Source: Paenibacillus mangrovi
GTDB lineage: Bacteria > Bacillota > Bacilli > Paenibacillales > Paenibacillaceae
Direction: 5' to 3'
Assembly: GCF_022898935.1 (NCBI RefSeq)
Contig: NZ_JALIRP010000005.1
Span: 1-64,000, forward strand
DNA: 64,000 nt
Under the pieces are notes generated by a model. That model did not search any database. It was not told the DNA's origin and saw nothing but the letters and a program-made list of their open reading frames with translations. Numbering within the stretch: position 1 is the first letter of the stretch; each line of letters opens with the position of its first letter. The translations under genes were made by a program, and so were the position numbers. This document shows, piece by piece, positions 20,407 to 30,301 of this stretch.

Positions 20407-21156
20407 CTATATTTTTAGTTTTCCAAACTCTTCACCAAAAGTTAGATCTTTTGCTAGTTCATTCGCTCTGGCTAAGGAAGGATGTGTCCCAGCATCCGTC
20501 CACCAACCTTTAAGAACATCAAATGATAGCTGATTACGATTAATATATGCGTTATTAACATCGGTGATTTCCAATTCGCCCCGTGCCGATGGTTGAAGGG
20601 TCTTAACGATATCAAACACATGATGATCAAACATGTAAATACCTGTTACTGCATAGTTTGACTTAGGTTGACTCGGCTTCTCTTCAATTGAAACAATGCG
20701 ATCCCTACAAATCTCTGGGACTCCAAATCTCTTTGGATCTTGGACTTCTTGTATAAGAATCTTAGCCCCTTCTTTTTGTTTACGGAAGTTATGAACGAAT
20801 GGAGCTAGATCATCTTCAAACACGTTATCACCAAGAATGACTACCATTTGATCTTCGCCTACAAAGTGTTCCGCAAGATCAAGCGCTTGAGCAATTCCAC
20901 CAGCTTCGTCCTGCACCTTATATGTAAAGGTAACACCCATCTCTCGACCGCTGCCGAGGAGATTGACAACGTCCCCCATATGTTCTTTGCCAGTGACGAT
21001 GAGAATGTCGGTAATATCAGCTTGTTTAAGTTTATAGACAGAGTGAAAGATCATTGGATATTTGCCGACTGGAAGAAGATGCTTATTGGTAACTTTTGTT
21101 AAAGGATAAAGACGTGACCCTGTGCCACCTGCTAATACAATCCCTTTAATATTCAC
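20407..21156 (-). CDS. rfbA: glucose-1-phosphate thymidylyltransferase
   Basis: About 249 residues from the preferred GTG at 21156 (GGGGTG seven bases upstream); an in-frame GTG three codons earlier is possible. Makes dTDP-glucose, the first step to dTDP-rhamnose. The nucleotidyltransferase signature GGTGSRLYPLTKVTNKHLLPV is at the N-terminus, with LGDNVFED as the metal site and ITDVNNAYI near the end. It is the short form (about 250 residues) lacking the C-terminal extension of the 290-residue RmlA, as is common in Gram-positive bacteria. First gene of the rml operon. Confidence 0.95.
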   Translation of the reverse strand: MNIKGIVLAGGTGSRLYPLTKVTNKHLLPVGKYPMIFHSVYKLKQADITDILIVTGKEHMGDVVNLLGSGREMGVTFTYKVQDEAGGIAQALDLAEHFVGEDQMVVILGDNVFEDDLAPFVHNFRKQKEGAKILIQEVQDPKRFGVPEICRDRIVSIEEKPSQPKSNYAVTGIYMFDHHVFDIVKTLQPSARGELEITDVNNAYINRNQLSFDVLKGWWTDAGTHPSLARANELAKDLTFGEEFGKLKI

Positions 21157-21300
21157 TACATTCACCCCATACTTTTCTTAAAGTTTATTGCTGCCAATAA
21201 CCTTAATAAATCAAAGTTATTTTCTCGCGAGTTAATTAAATTTCCAACATATAGATTATTTTCCACTGATTTCATTATGCCAAAGAGCCCCTAATTTAAG

Positions 21301-23436
21301 CTATTTTAATTGCGTTATAGAATTTATAATAATTGAAAGGTTTCTCCTATCGGATTCTCCTTGCATAGATGGATTGAACTCTGAATTTGTCCTAATTTGA
21401 ATGTCTGCAATGTTAGAATTATCGTCAATTTCATCCCACATTAACTTAATCGACAGAGGTGAATCTTTAGTAAATGTGTATTCCTTCACTTTTTTGTTGT
21501 TTACATATAATTCGACAACTATATTTTCTACTTTATCATTATATTTTCGGTGCAATGAAAAAGGAACGTATCCCTTTATCTCTATTCCAGTACTATTAGC
21601 TTTCTTTTTTATTTGGACTTCTGAATTTTTACCAATCCAAACATATCTACCATTATCATCTTCTTCAATATAACTAGATCCATCAAAAATATCTGTAATA
21701 TATTGGGATTCACGCTTCTTATTTAAATCAACCTCATAAACTGGAATTAAATCATTTTGAAGACTTAGTTTTTGATTTAATTCCTTAATGGAATCGAGTA
21801 AAGCATCGCTATTTCCATTAACATCATAAACTTGTCCCTTTTGAATAAAGCTATATAAATATATGTCATCTAATATAAATTCCCCATTAATAGAGCTAAA
21901 TTTAAGATCATATTTATTTAACTGTGATACAGGAATTTTGAAATTGTAATCCTTCCATTCAGTAACTAGACTCTGTTGTTCACTCCACTCGCCAACGGAT
22001 AATTTTATTGTTGAATTCCGATTGACCGCCCTGGCAGAAAATTTCAAATTCACATATTCAGAATAACTATGATAGAAATCCCTGCTTTTAGGAATAGTTT
22101 GTGAAATCCATCCATTACCACTAACTTCCACAGCGCTATCATTTTCATTTTTCACTGATTTAACATTATTTGAATCCCAGCCTTTAAGTCCAAATTCAAA
22201 AGCGGCATTATAAACTGTGTTTGCAGCGTAATCCTTATAGTTCCATAATGCATACCCCGATGTATATTTCGTTAATGAATTGTATGATTTTCCAATAAAA
22301 TTAGATAATTCATTTGATTTTATTTTTGTATTGTGTGAAAATGCCGGAGTGTTATCGAAATAAAGAAATTGATCAATAAATATTTTATTGTCTCCTGCAT
22401 TTTGTTTTGTATTATTTAATATATAATCAAAACGATTTAATACCTTATCCGAAGGCTCCTCATTACTGTTATTTTCAGCACCCATAGATGGAGAATAGTA
22501 CATTGTTGTATAAGAAGAGTCAGGTAAATTGTATGTCTTATTATGAGAATACCAACTTATTGAGCCATCCGAATTATATACAGGATCAGAATCAACCCTC
22601 ACTTCTAAACTAAGATTGCCAAATCTCTCTTTAGCAGGTATATAAAACTTTTCGATGAGAATATAATCAAAAAACTCATACATTAGCCTCATAGATTCCT
22701 TCTTTGCATCTGGTGTAGGAATTTGATCAAATGATTCGAAAGATTGATTATACAATTTCGATATCTCATTCAAGTCATAATTATTTTTAAGATAATTCTG
22801 ATATCCAATTTCCTTTGCATATTTAATCCGTTCATCCAATGAATTAATGTGTGTGGATTTTTCAACAATACCCCAAAAGTCTTCCCATGTTAAAAAGGCG
22901 AATGTGACATTATGGAATTGTTCCAATTCATTTTTAATTTTCGTTATATAATCAAGCCAGGCTTTATAGAACAAATCATCAACATATAATTTCTCAAATC
23001 TTTCATTATTAGGATACTGTACGTCTGGATCAAAGTCCCAAGCATAACCAATCCTTATTATTACTTTTAAATCATTCAAATCCGCCTTATTTACAACATA
23101 TTTAAGTCTTTCAAACATATCATCATTATATTTAATCGGATCTATACCCGGTTGGAACTCTCCCCATGGAATAACGAGAACTATTGTATTAAAACCATCA
23201 TTTCTAATTTTTTGCATATCAGAGTCCAAATTATAAAACTCAGAGGTCCAAAAAGTTATCGGCCACTCATTACCAAAATAGTGAGCGCCTAAAATATACT
23301 CATTTGAGTTATTTCCTTTTACTTCGCTAACAGCTTCATGTTTCTGAAGAAAGTCCCTGTTCCCAGATAATAAAACCAAAGATATTAAACAAATTAAGAT
23401 AAGTACATATACAACCTTGCTTTTAGATAATTTCAT
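21301..23436 (-). CDS. membrane-anchored glycoside hydrolase-like protein (clan GH-A-like barrel)
   Basis: 711 residues. One N-terminal hydrophobic segment (about 8-24) anchors or exports it. Residues about 47-420 look like a TIM barrel: LGAHYFGNEWPITFW, then MQKIRNDGFNTIVLVIPWGEFQPG as in GH42/GH5-type enzymes, an acid candidate in FAFLTWEDFWG, and later SGYALWNYKDY. The C-terminal 290 residues look like two beta-rich carbohydrate-binding-like modules. No precise family can be named. Within a glycan locus it could trim or release the polymer. AT-rich; 9 bases after manC with an AGGAG-type site. Confidence 0.75.
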   Translation of the reverse strand: MKLSKSKVVYVLILICLISLVLLSGNRDFLQKHEAVSEVKGNNSNEYILGAHYFGNEWPITFWTSEFYNLDSDMQKIRNDGFNTIVLVIPWGEFQPGIDPIKYNDDMFERLKYVVNKADLNDLKVIIRIGYAWDFDPDVQYPNNERFEKLYVDDLFYKAWLDYITKIKNELEQFHNVTFAFLTWEDFWGIVEKSTHINSLDERIKYAKEIGYQNYLKNNYDLNEISKLYNQSFESFDQIPTPDAKKESMRLMYEFFDYILIEKFYIPAKERFGNLSLEVRVDSDPVYNSDGSISWYSHNKTYNLPDSSYTTMYYSPSMGAENNSNEEPSDKVLNRFDYILNNTKQNAGDNKIFIDQFLYFDNTPAFSHNTKIKSNELSNFIGKSYNSLTKYTSGYALWNYKDYAANTVYNAAFEFGLKGWDSNNVKSVKNENDSAVEVSGNGWISQTIPKSRDFYHSYSEYVNLKFSARAVNRNSTIKLSVGEWSEQQSLVTEWKDYNFKIPVSQLNKYDLKFSSINGEFILDDIYLYSFIQKGQVYDVNGNSDALLDSIKELNQKLSLQNDLIPVYEVDLNKKRESQYITDIFDGSSYIEEDDNGRYVWIGKNSEVQIKKKANSTGIEIKGYVPFSLHRKYNDKVENIVVELYVNNKKVKEYTFTKDSPLSIKLMWDEIDDNSNIADIQIRTNSEFNPSMQGESDRRNLSIIINSITQLK

Positions 23437-23444
23437 ACGATCTC

Positions 23445-24797
23445 CTAAATTGTAATAGTATCATCTTCACCAATATATTCTCCTACATGCACTTCTATCA
23501 TATGAAGATCTATCTTTCCAGGATTCTCGACCGAGTGCTCGTCTCCCATTCTTATAAATGTAGATTCATTTACACGTAGTAATGATTCATTACCATTCAC
23601 AACAATCTTTGCGGTGCCGCTAACTACAATCCAGTGTTCGCTTCGGTGAAAATGTCTTTGCATACTAATCTTCCCACCTGGTTTCACCACCACCGTTTTG
23701 ATCTTGTAATTCTCTAGTTGATCAAGAACAGTGTGATTTCCCCAAGGTCTATATGTAGTTGTATGATTATCACATAAGGACGATTTACTCTGCTTTAGCT
23801 CATCAACAATATCCTTGACCTTTTGCGAAGATCCTTTTCTTGATACCAGCAGGGCGTCCGGAGTGTCCACAATCATTAAGTCGTTCACATCAATAGTCGT
23901 AATCATCCTGTTATCTGAAATAATCATATTACTAGTAGAGTCAATACCGATAAAGTGCTTTGCCTCCGTGTTACCGCATTCATCCTTAGGGAGCTCTTCA
24001 TATAGGGCCTCAAAGCTACCAAGATCAGACCAACCAATATTTGAAGGAATGACCTTAACGTTCTCACTCTTCTCCATCACAGCGTAATCAATACTGTCAG
24101 AGGGGATCGATTCCATATCATCCTTTTGAATCCGTATAATGTCGTTGTTCTTCTTGGAATGTTCAAAAGCTACAACTGATCGCTGATAAATTTCTGGTGA
24201 ATATGTTTCCAATTCATTCAGGAACACTCCTGCTTTGAACAAAAACATACCGCTATTCCAATAATAATGTCCCGAATTAATATATTGTTCTGCTGTATAA
24301 AGATCGGGTTTTTCTCTAAAGGAAATTACTTTGTAGCCATCGGATTCAATATATCCATAACCCGTTTCTGCATGGCTAGGAGTAATGCCGAAGGTAACTA
24401 TATTCCCTTCCTCAGCCATAGACTTCGCTAAGTTAATGACCCGAGAGTATTCCATTTCATTTTTAATAATATGATCAGACGGGGTCACGAGTACCAGTTC
24501 ATCCATATCAGCAGCCAAACTGGCAAGAGCAATAGCCGGGGCAGTGTTCCTGCCCACAGGTTCAAGAAGGAATTGATCCGCTTTTGCTCTAATCTCTTCC
24601 AGATGATCTAAAGCAAGAAAGTACTGCTCTTCATTGGACACAACAAATATGCTGTCACATAACGATCGATTTCTTTCCACTGTCATCTGGAACAATGACC
24701 GATCAGATATGAATTTATTAAATTGTTTCGGATAGCGAGTTCTGGATAATGGCCAAAGACGTGTTCCGTTGCCCCCGCATAAAACGACGTTAATCAT
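23445..24797 (-). CDS. manC: mannose-1-phosphate guanylyltransferase (type II, with cupin domain)
   Basis: 450 residues. N-terminal nucleotidyltransferase with CGGNGTRLWPLSRTRYPKQF and the FREKP segment; C-terminal cupin of the mannose-6-phosphate isomerase type II family (RHFHRSEHWIVVSGTAK). Makes GDP-mannose; whether the isomerase half is active cannot be told by eye. No gmd or fcl gene follows in the window, so GDP-mannose itself or a sugar made elsewhere is the probable product used. It lies 13 bases after the fusion glycosyltransferase. Confidence 0.92.
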   Translation of the reverse strand: MINVVLCGGNGTRLWPLSRTRYPKQFNKFISDRSLFQMTVERNRSLCDSIFVVSNEEQYFLALDHLEEIRAKADQFLLEPVGRNTAPAIALASLAADMDELVLVTPSDHIIKNEMEYSRVINLAKSMAEEGNIVTFGITPSHAETGYGYIESDGYKVISFREKPDLYTAEQYINSGHYYWNSGMFLFKAGVFLNELETYSPEIYQRSVVAFEHSKKNNDIIRIQKDDMESIPSDSIDYAVMEKSENVKVIPSNIGWSDLGSFEALYEELPKDECGNTEAKHFIGIDSTSNMIISDNRMITTIDVNDLMIVDTPDALLVSRKGSSQKVKDIVDELKQSKSSLCDNHTTTYRPWGNHTVLDQLENYKIKTVVVKPGGKISMQRHFHRSEHWIVVSGTAKIVVNGNESLLRVNESTFIRMGDEHSVENPGKIDLHMIEVHVGEYIGEDDTITI

Positions 24798-24810
24798 GTA
24801 AACATTTCTC

Positions 24811-27800
24811 CTAGTTCTCGATATCTAGAGACAGAATTCTCTTCGCAGCATCAATCGTGAAGTATTTTTTGATATACCCACCCGAAGATTTGGATGAAGC
24901 ATTCCACAATTCTTCATTCAAATACAGATTAATCACAGACGTTGCAAAGTGATCCTTATCGTCAGAAACAGCTAGCACGTCCTTAATGTTTTCGAGCCCT
25001 TCCGCTCCAATCGAAGTAGTTACTATAGGCACTTGATAGTTCAGTGCTTCAACAACTTTGCCCTTTACACCGGCTCCAAAGCGAAGAGGCACAACAACTA
25101 CACGACACCGATTGTAATATTCCTCCAGCTCTTGGTCAGATACATATCCTGCGATCACGATCTGCTCCGACTGCATTTCTTTTAATTCTTCTGGGGGATT
25201 GGATCCTACGATAAAAAGCTTAATATCTTCAATTTCATTTCGAATCTTTGGAAATACGTCTTTAATGAACCACATAATTCCATCAAAATTAGGCTTATGA
25301 TTAAATCCACCTACAAATAATAAGTCCTTACGTCCTTCGAAGGCATTTATTGAATGCGTCTCCCCGTATGGTTGACTATATGGAAATAACGGAATATTTC
25401 GAATTGGCTTATCAGGGAATTGTTCCAAAAGCACTTGTTGCTCAAATGATCCCACGACATGGATTACATCAGCCATCTCGAACAGTTTAGATTCAGTTTC
25501 CTTCCATTCTTCTGCGGATTTAAGAACACTTGGATTCTTCGTAATTTCATAGTTTCTCATTTCGCGTAAATAATGAAGGTCATGACCGAAATAAATAATT
25601 TTGGCATTTGTATGCTTTTTAAATACATCCATATATTTAATGGAAATATGCGGTCTATTTAGGTACACATAATCTAGGTACTGGCCATTTGCCTTAATCC
25701 ATTTGTTGATATTTTTAGCGTAATCATTTCCATACAACACCTCTACCCCCATCTGTTGGAGTTCGGTTGTATAAGGCTCATGTCTGTAGAAATTATCACC
25801 TATGAAAATCACGTGCAGCCCCATGGAGATCATGAGTCTGATATAAAAATATGTGCATCTGCCTCCTGCATCCTTATCATAATGCGGAACATAATGATCA
25901 ACGATAACGACCGTTTTCTTATCCCTGCTTCGATCTCTTGCCCAAAAAACATGCTCGGCGTTAGGAAAATGCTGATGGGTTAGAACAGAATTCCATTTGT
26001 TTAAGAATTTCTCCTTGTTCTGAACCTGATAGCTTTTTATTCCGCTACCTAGATCTGTCCCATGTGATATACCCTCAAAGTGAACAACAACAGATCGTGG
26101 TTGAAGAAGAACTTTATATCCTAATTTCCTTACTTCAAACGCTAGGTCCGAATCTTCAAAATATGCCGGTACAAAACGTTCATCAAATCCACCGATTTCC
26201 TTCCAAAGGTCATGACGGACTAAAATGGCCGCCCCGGAAATATAATCGACTTCTTTGACATAGTTATATTCCGGCTTTTCCGGATCATCCAACCTACCGT
26301 AGTTCCAGCCGCTTGCATCTTCCCAAATGATTCCTCCAGCTTCCTGTTGTCTGCCATCCGGGTAGATCAATTTAGACCCTACCATACCAATTTTAGAATT
26401 AGATTCAATGAGATGTACCAGCGAGCTGAGCCATTCAGGTTGGACATTGGTATCATTATTTAAGAAGAATATATACTTACCTCTAGCTTGTCTAGCAGCA
26501 TTGTTACAATTTAATAGAAAACCACGGTTAACTCCATCACGAACAACCCTTACATTGTCGACGTAATTTTGTATATCAATCGTTTCATCTGTGGACATAT
26601 CATCCGCAATGATAACTTCGTACGAAGTATCTTTGGTGTTCTCTAATATGGAAGCCAAACAAGAATACGTATAATTCCATTGGTTATATACAGGAATAAT
26701 TATGGATACTAATGGATTCTCAACATAATCAAATTTAAGGTGTTTCAAATCTTCATTAGCGAAAATTTGGATTTCAGGATGCGATTCTTCCCCGCTATTA
26801 CGTTCAATGAATGTCTCAATTCTATTCTCTAATTGAGAAGCATCTTCAGCCTTAAAATAATATTTTAGCTTTTTAATGTTTCCTTTATTAAGTTTGCTAA
26901 TCATAAATTTAGGATTTTTGAGTGTTTTTATTCCAAGCTTTGCAAGAACCCTACGCTTGCTTTTTGCTGGAATAATCGCATCCCTTAATTTATAATATGA
27001 CATTAATAATGACCAGCCGGTTGAATCATAAATACGCTGCAGCTTTCGTTCTTCTACAAGTAATAGTTCAATATGGCCTTCCTTATTTTTAAAATCCTGC
27101 TTCAGCTTTTGATTTTCCTGAAGAAGTTCTGTTAGCTGCTGCTTCAAAGAATCACTGTGCCTTTTTTGAATATCGAGAGAATTCTCGAGTTTTTCCTTTT
27201 CTTCCTCTACCTCACTATATTTTTGTTCTAAGTCCAATTTATCACGGTGGAGACATGAAATCTTTTCCTCTAATTCTTCTAATCGCATATATTGCTTTCT
27301 CAGAAAGTTTAATTCTTCATCTAAAGTGCAAATATGCCGATTTCGATCCTCAACCTCATCTTGTAACGTCAGGATTCTCATTTTCATTTCATCGTATTTA
27401 AATGGATATAACAAACAGGATTCAGCTTCTGAAAACTTGGAATCCACATCCGAACAAAACGCAATCATATATTTTTCTTGTATTTCACTTTCAACATACG
27501 CATCATAATGGACTTCCCTTTTTTCAACTCCATGATCGGCTCGATCCATGAGAGAAACAACCTCAAACCTCTGCGATACAATATCTACATAAGTAAATTG
27601 TTTACTCAATAATGCTTCAAATTCATCTCGATATAATTCCTTAACATGGAATGGATTTACGTAATTGGATTGGTCGGAATAATACTCTTTGTTAGGAGTC
27701 GATATTACTAAAATTCCATCCTGTTTTAAAACTCTTTTCGCTTCTTGAAGAAATTTTTGTTGAATATGCTCATCAACATGTTCTAATGTTTCAAAAGAAA

Positions 27801-28101
27801 TCAACACGTCGAAAATATGATCATCAAATGGAAGAGAATCTATACCGGATATCTCAAAACTCAAATTGTCCTGTTTATATTTTTCAGCAGCCAATTCAAT
27901 AGTTTGGTTGTCTATGTCGATACCGCAAACCGACTTCGCCGATTTTGACAAAAAATATGATCCATACCCCTCACCGCACGCTGCATCTAACACAGACTTA
28001 TCACGCACAATTTCGGTCAGAGAAAGGTATCGTTGCATATGTTCAATTTCTAATTCTTTATCCGTTATATTAGGAATAAATCGCTCACCTGTGAATTCCA
28101 A
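24811..28101 (-). CDS. trifunctional methyltransferase-glycosyltransferase-glycosyltransferase (WsaE-like)
   Basis: 1096 residues in one frame. The N-terminal 215 residues form a class I SAM methyltransferase (VLDAACGEGYGSYFL at 37-51, LISFETLEHVDEH at 100-112). Residues about 235-355 are a long coiled coil rich in Glu, Lys and Leu. A GT2 domain follows (VSIIIPVYNQ at 465, FFLNNDTNV with DXD at about 550, FEDSDLAF at 648), then a GT4/GT1-type domain (about 730-1096) with FVGGFNHKPNFDG and the donor motif GVKGKVVEAL. The same order is known from WsaE of Geobacillus stearothermophilus, a methylrhamnosyltransferase that extends and caps a polyrhamnan with a 3-O-methyl group. That function is inferred here. 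Confidence 0.92.
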   Translation of the reverse strand: MEFTGERFIPNITDKELEIEHMQRYLSLTEIVRDKSVLDAACGEGYGSYFLSKSAKSVCGIDIDNQTIELAAEKYKQDNLSFEISGIDSLPFDDHIFDVLISFETLEHVDEHIQQKFLQEAKRVLKQDGILVISTPNKEYYSDQSNYVNPFHVKELYRDEFEALLSKQFTYVDIVSQRFEVVSLMDRADHGVEKREVHYDAYVESEIQEKYMIAFCSDVDSKFSEAESCLLYPFKYDEMKMRILTLQDEVEDRNRHICTLDEELNFLRKQYMRLEELEEKISCLHRDKLDLEQKYSEVEEEKEKLENSLDIQKRHSDSLKQQLTELLQENQKLKQDFKNKEGHIELLLVEERKLQRIYDSTGWSLLMSYYKLRDAIIPAKSKRRVLAKLGIKTLKNPKFMISKLNKGNIKKLKYYFKAEDASQLENRIETFIERNSGEESHPEIQIFANEDLKHLKFDYVENPLVSIIIPVYNQWNYTYSCLASILENTKDTSYEVIIADDMSTDETIDIQNYVDNVRVVRDGVNRGFLLNCNNAARQARGKYIFFLNNDTNVQPEWLSSLVHLIESNSKIGMVGSKLIYPDGRQQEAGGIIWEDASGWNYGRLDDPEKPEYNYVKEVDYISGAAILVRHDLWKEIGGFDERFVPAYFEDSDLAFEVRKLGYKVLLQPRSVVVHFEGISHGTDLGSGIKSYQVQNKEKFLNKWNSVLTHQHFPNAEHVFWARDRSRDKKTVVIVDHYVPHYDKDAGGRCTYFYIRLMISMGLHVIFIGDNFYRHEPYTTELQQMGVEVLYGNDYAKNINKWIKANGQYLDYVYLNRPHISIKYMDVFKKHTNAKIIYFGHDLHYLREMRNYEITKNPSVLKSAEEWKETESKLFEMADVIHVVGSFEQQVLLEQFPDKPIRNIPLFPYSQPYGETHSINAFEGRKDLLFVGGFNHKPNFDGIMWFIKDVFPKIRNEIEDIKLFIVGSNPPEELKEMQSEQIVIAGYVSDQELEEYYNRCRVVVVPLRFGAGVKGKVVEALNYQVPIVTTSIGAEGLENIKDVLAVSDDKDHFATSVINLYLNEELWNASSKSSGGYIKKYFTIDAAKRILSLDIEN

Positions 28102-28117
28102 GAAAAACCCCTGCTTT

Positions 28118-29398
28118 CTAAATTAATACTGAAAAGGTAACATCATTGAAATGGATAATTCCACTTAAATCCTCGTACCCAACCGGCAAAACTTGTAAGA
28201 CAATTGCATCATGAACCCAACTATGTTGAACGTGATCTTCTTGAGTTCCTGAGGCAATGGCAGGAGAAATAGTATACTGTCCATGATTTAAACTAGGAAA
28301 ATAAAACTCAAAAGAGAAAACATAATTTTGTCCAGGCTCAAGTTCCGTTATCCTCTCGCCTAAGAAGTAACTATTTGTTTGTGCAATCATATTACCGAGC
28401 CTGTCCTTGAGACTAAAACCTATGATTGGATTCTCGATTTTTTCAAAAATATCGATTCTTATGAGTAAGTTGAGCTGCTGACTGGTTTCAACAACATTAA
28501 TTTTTTGATCGGTAAGCACATCTTTCAAAGTAATTCCAGTAATTAAAGCTTTATCATCACCCATCATGTCAAGCTCATCAGGCAAGTCATCGATTTCAAA
28601 TAAATCTTGATTAGATGATGATGCTTGTTCTTGAATCCTTGCTTCTTGCAAACTATACTTTCTATACTCCGCACCGATCATAAAAGCTTGATATTTTTTT
28701 GATATTTCCGAAGGACTTCCCTCGTCCTTCAGTACACCTTCGTTGATCCAAATCACTCGATCACAGTATTTATTTATTACGCTCATATCGTGGGATACAA
28801 ATATGATAGTCTTGGACTTCTTTAATTCATCAATTTTTCTATAGCATTTCTGCTGAAAGCGCAAGTCTCCGACACTCAGTGCTTCATCAATAATAAGAAT
28901 ATCAGGATCCACATTAATTGCTACGGCAAACGCAAGTCTTACGAACATCCCACTTGAATACGTCTTTACAGGTTGATTGATAAAATCACCAATATCTGCA
29001 AAATCCAAGATATCATCAACTTTTGCATCTATTTCACTTTTGGAATACCCCATAATTGTTCCATTTAAATAAATATTCTCCATCCCAGTAAAATCAGGAT
29101 TGAAACCCGCGCCTAACTCCAAAAGGGCGGAAATCCTCCCATTAATAGTTACACTCCCTGAGGATGGAGATAGAACCCCGGTCAAGATCTTCAACAATGT
29201 CGATTTTCCTGATCCATTCTTCCCAATGATACCAACGCATTCGTCTGAATTCACATGAAAACTAATACCATCAAGTGCCTTGAATCTCTTATGATAGTTT
29301 CTATTTAGAAACGCTTCTTTTATTCGATCCGTTGGTTTATTGTAAAGCTTGTATTCTTTTGTTAAATCGACAACCTCAATTGATTTATCTATACCCAT
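28118..29398 (-). CDS. wzt: ABC transporter ATPase for polysaccharide export, with C-terminal glycan-binding domain
   Basis: 426 residues. The ATPase domain (1-230) has Walker A GKNGSGKSTLLKILTG, signature YSSGMFVRLAFAVA and Walker B DILIIDEAL, the TagH/Wzt subgroup pattern. Residues about 270-426 form a beta-rich Wzt C-terminal-like domain, known in E. coli O8/O9a to bind the capped non-reducing end of the O-polysaccharide before export. Its presence fits a chain capped by the methyltransferase domain encoded next. Directly follows wzm (14 bases). Confidence 0.95.
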   Translation of the reverse strand: MGIDKSIEVVDLTKEYKLYNKPTDRIKEAFLNRNYHKRFKALDGISFHVNSDECVGIIGKNGSGKSTLLKILTGVLSPSSGSVTINGRISALLELGAGFNPDFTGMENIYLNGTIMGYSKSEIDAKVDDILDFADIGDFINQPVKTYSSGMFVRLAFAVAINVDPDILIIDEALSVGDLRFQQKCYRKIDELKKSKTIIFVSHDMSVINKYCDRVIWINEGVLKDEGSPSEISKKYQAFMIGAEYRKYSLQEARIQEQASSSNQDLFEIDDLPDELDMMGDDKALITGITLKDVLTDQKINVVETSQQLNLLIRIDIFEKIENPIIGFSLKDRLGNMIAQTNSYFLGERITELEPGQNYVFSFEFYFPSLNHGQYTISPAIASGTQEDHVQHSWVHDAIVLQVLPVGYEDLSGIIHFNDVTFSVLI

Positions 29399-29412
29399 CT
29401 CTTGTATTCTCC

Positions 29413-30195
29413 TTATAAAACATCAGCAAAGTGCGGCTTCAGTTTTTTAAACATTACATAACCAATTACCAACAATAGTACTGTTATAATCCAAAAGTAT
29501 ATAGTTAGTTTTGCATCTTCCCAAAACCATTTCTTATAAATAAACGTATTTCGGTAACCATTTGTAATATAAAACATCGGATTTAATTTAAATAGAAACT
29601 GGAATTTATCAGGAATTGTATTAATCGGGTAGAATATTGGCGTTAACCAAAAACCAAATTGCATAAACATTGCAACAATTTGTGATGTATCCTTGAAGAA
29701 AAGAACAATTGAACTTGTAATCCAAGACATACCAAGGACTAGTAATACAGTTGCGAGTAGATAATAGAAAACTTGCAGGTAGTACAACGAAAAGTCATAA
29801 CCATAAACCAAAAACATTCCTACTAAGAAAAGCACAAAGAATAAATGAACAAATAATGAAGAATATATTTTGACAACTGGGAGAATCTCTAATTTAAACG
29901 CTACCTTTTTAACCAGAAAGGAATTTTCCAGAATTGAATTCGTTGAAGATGGCAATGCATCAGCAAAGAAGTTCCATGGGATCATTGCGCAAGATAACCA
30001 AAGAATAAAAGGTACATCATTAACTGGAGTACTTCGAAATCCCACTTGAAAGACAAACCAAAACAAAAGTATAGATATAAGCGGCTGGATAAATGCCCAT
30101 ATAATGCCAAGGTAAGAACCAGTGTATCTTTTTTTAAAATCGCTTTTAGACAATTTAAGAATCAGACTTTGATTCTTCTTAATTTGGTTAATCAT
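29413..30195 (-). CDS. wzm: ABC-2 type polysaccharide export permease
   Basis: 260 residues with six hydrophobic segments. N-terminal landmarks are LSKSDFKKRYTGSYLG and GIIWAFIQPL, then FWLTPIFYP and LNPMFYITNGYR in the second half, all typical of Wzm/TagG/KpsM-type permeases. It pairs with the ATPase downstream to move the lipid-linked glycan to the outer face of the membrane. First gene of the minus-strand glycan operon, 97 bases from the divergent ligase-like gene. RBS GAGGG precedes the ATG. Confidence 0.95.
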   Translation of the reverse strand: MINQIKKNQSLILKLSKSDFKKRYTGSYLGIIWAFIQPLISILLFWFVFQVGFRSTPVNDVPFILWLSCAMIPWNFFADALPSSTNSILENSFLVKKVAFKLEILPVVKIYSSLFVHLFFVLFLVGMFLVYGYDFSLYYLQVFYYLLATVLLVLGMSWITSSIVLFFKDTSQIVAMFMQFGFWLTPIFYPINTIPDKFQFLFKLNPMFYITNGYRNTFIYKKWFWEDAKLTIYFWIITVLLLVIGYVMFKKLKPHFADVL

Positions 30196-30301
30196 ATATT
30201 TCCCTCGTTATTTTGTATTTTCAATTTAAGTAGGAAAGGTAGTACACTATTCTCCCCTATGGTAAAATATTGTCGAACTCATAAAAAGGAGAATGGAAAC
30301 T

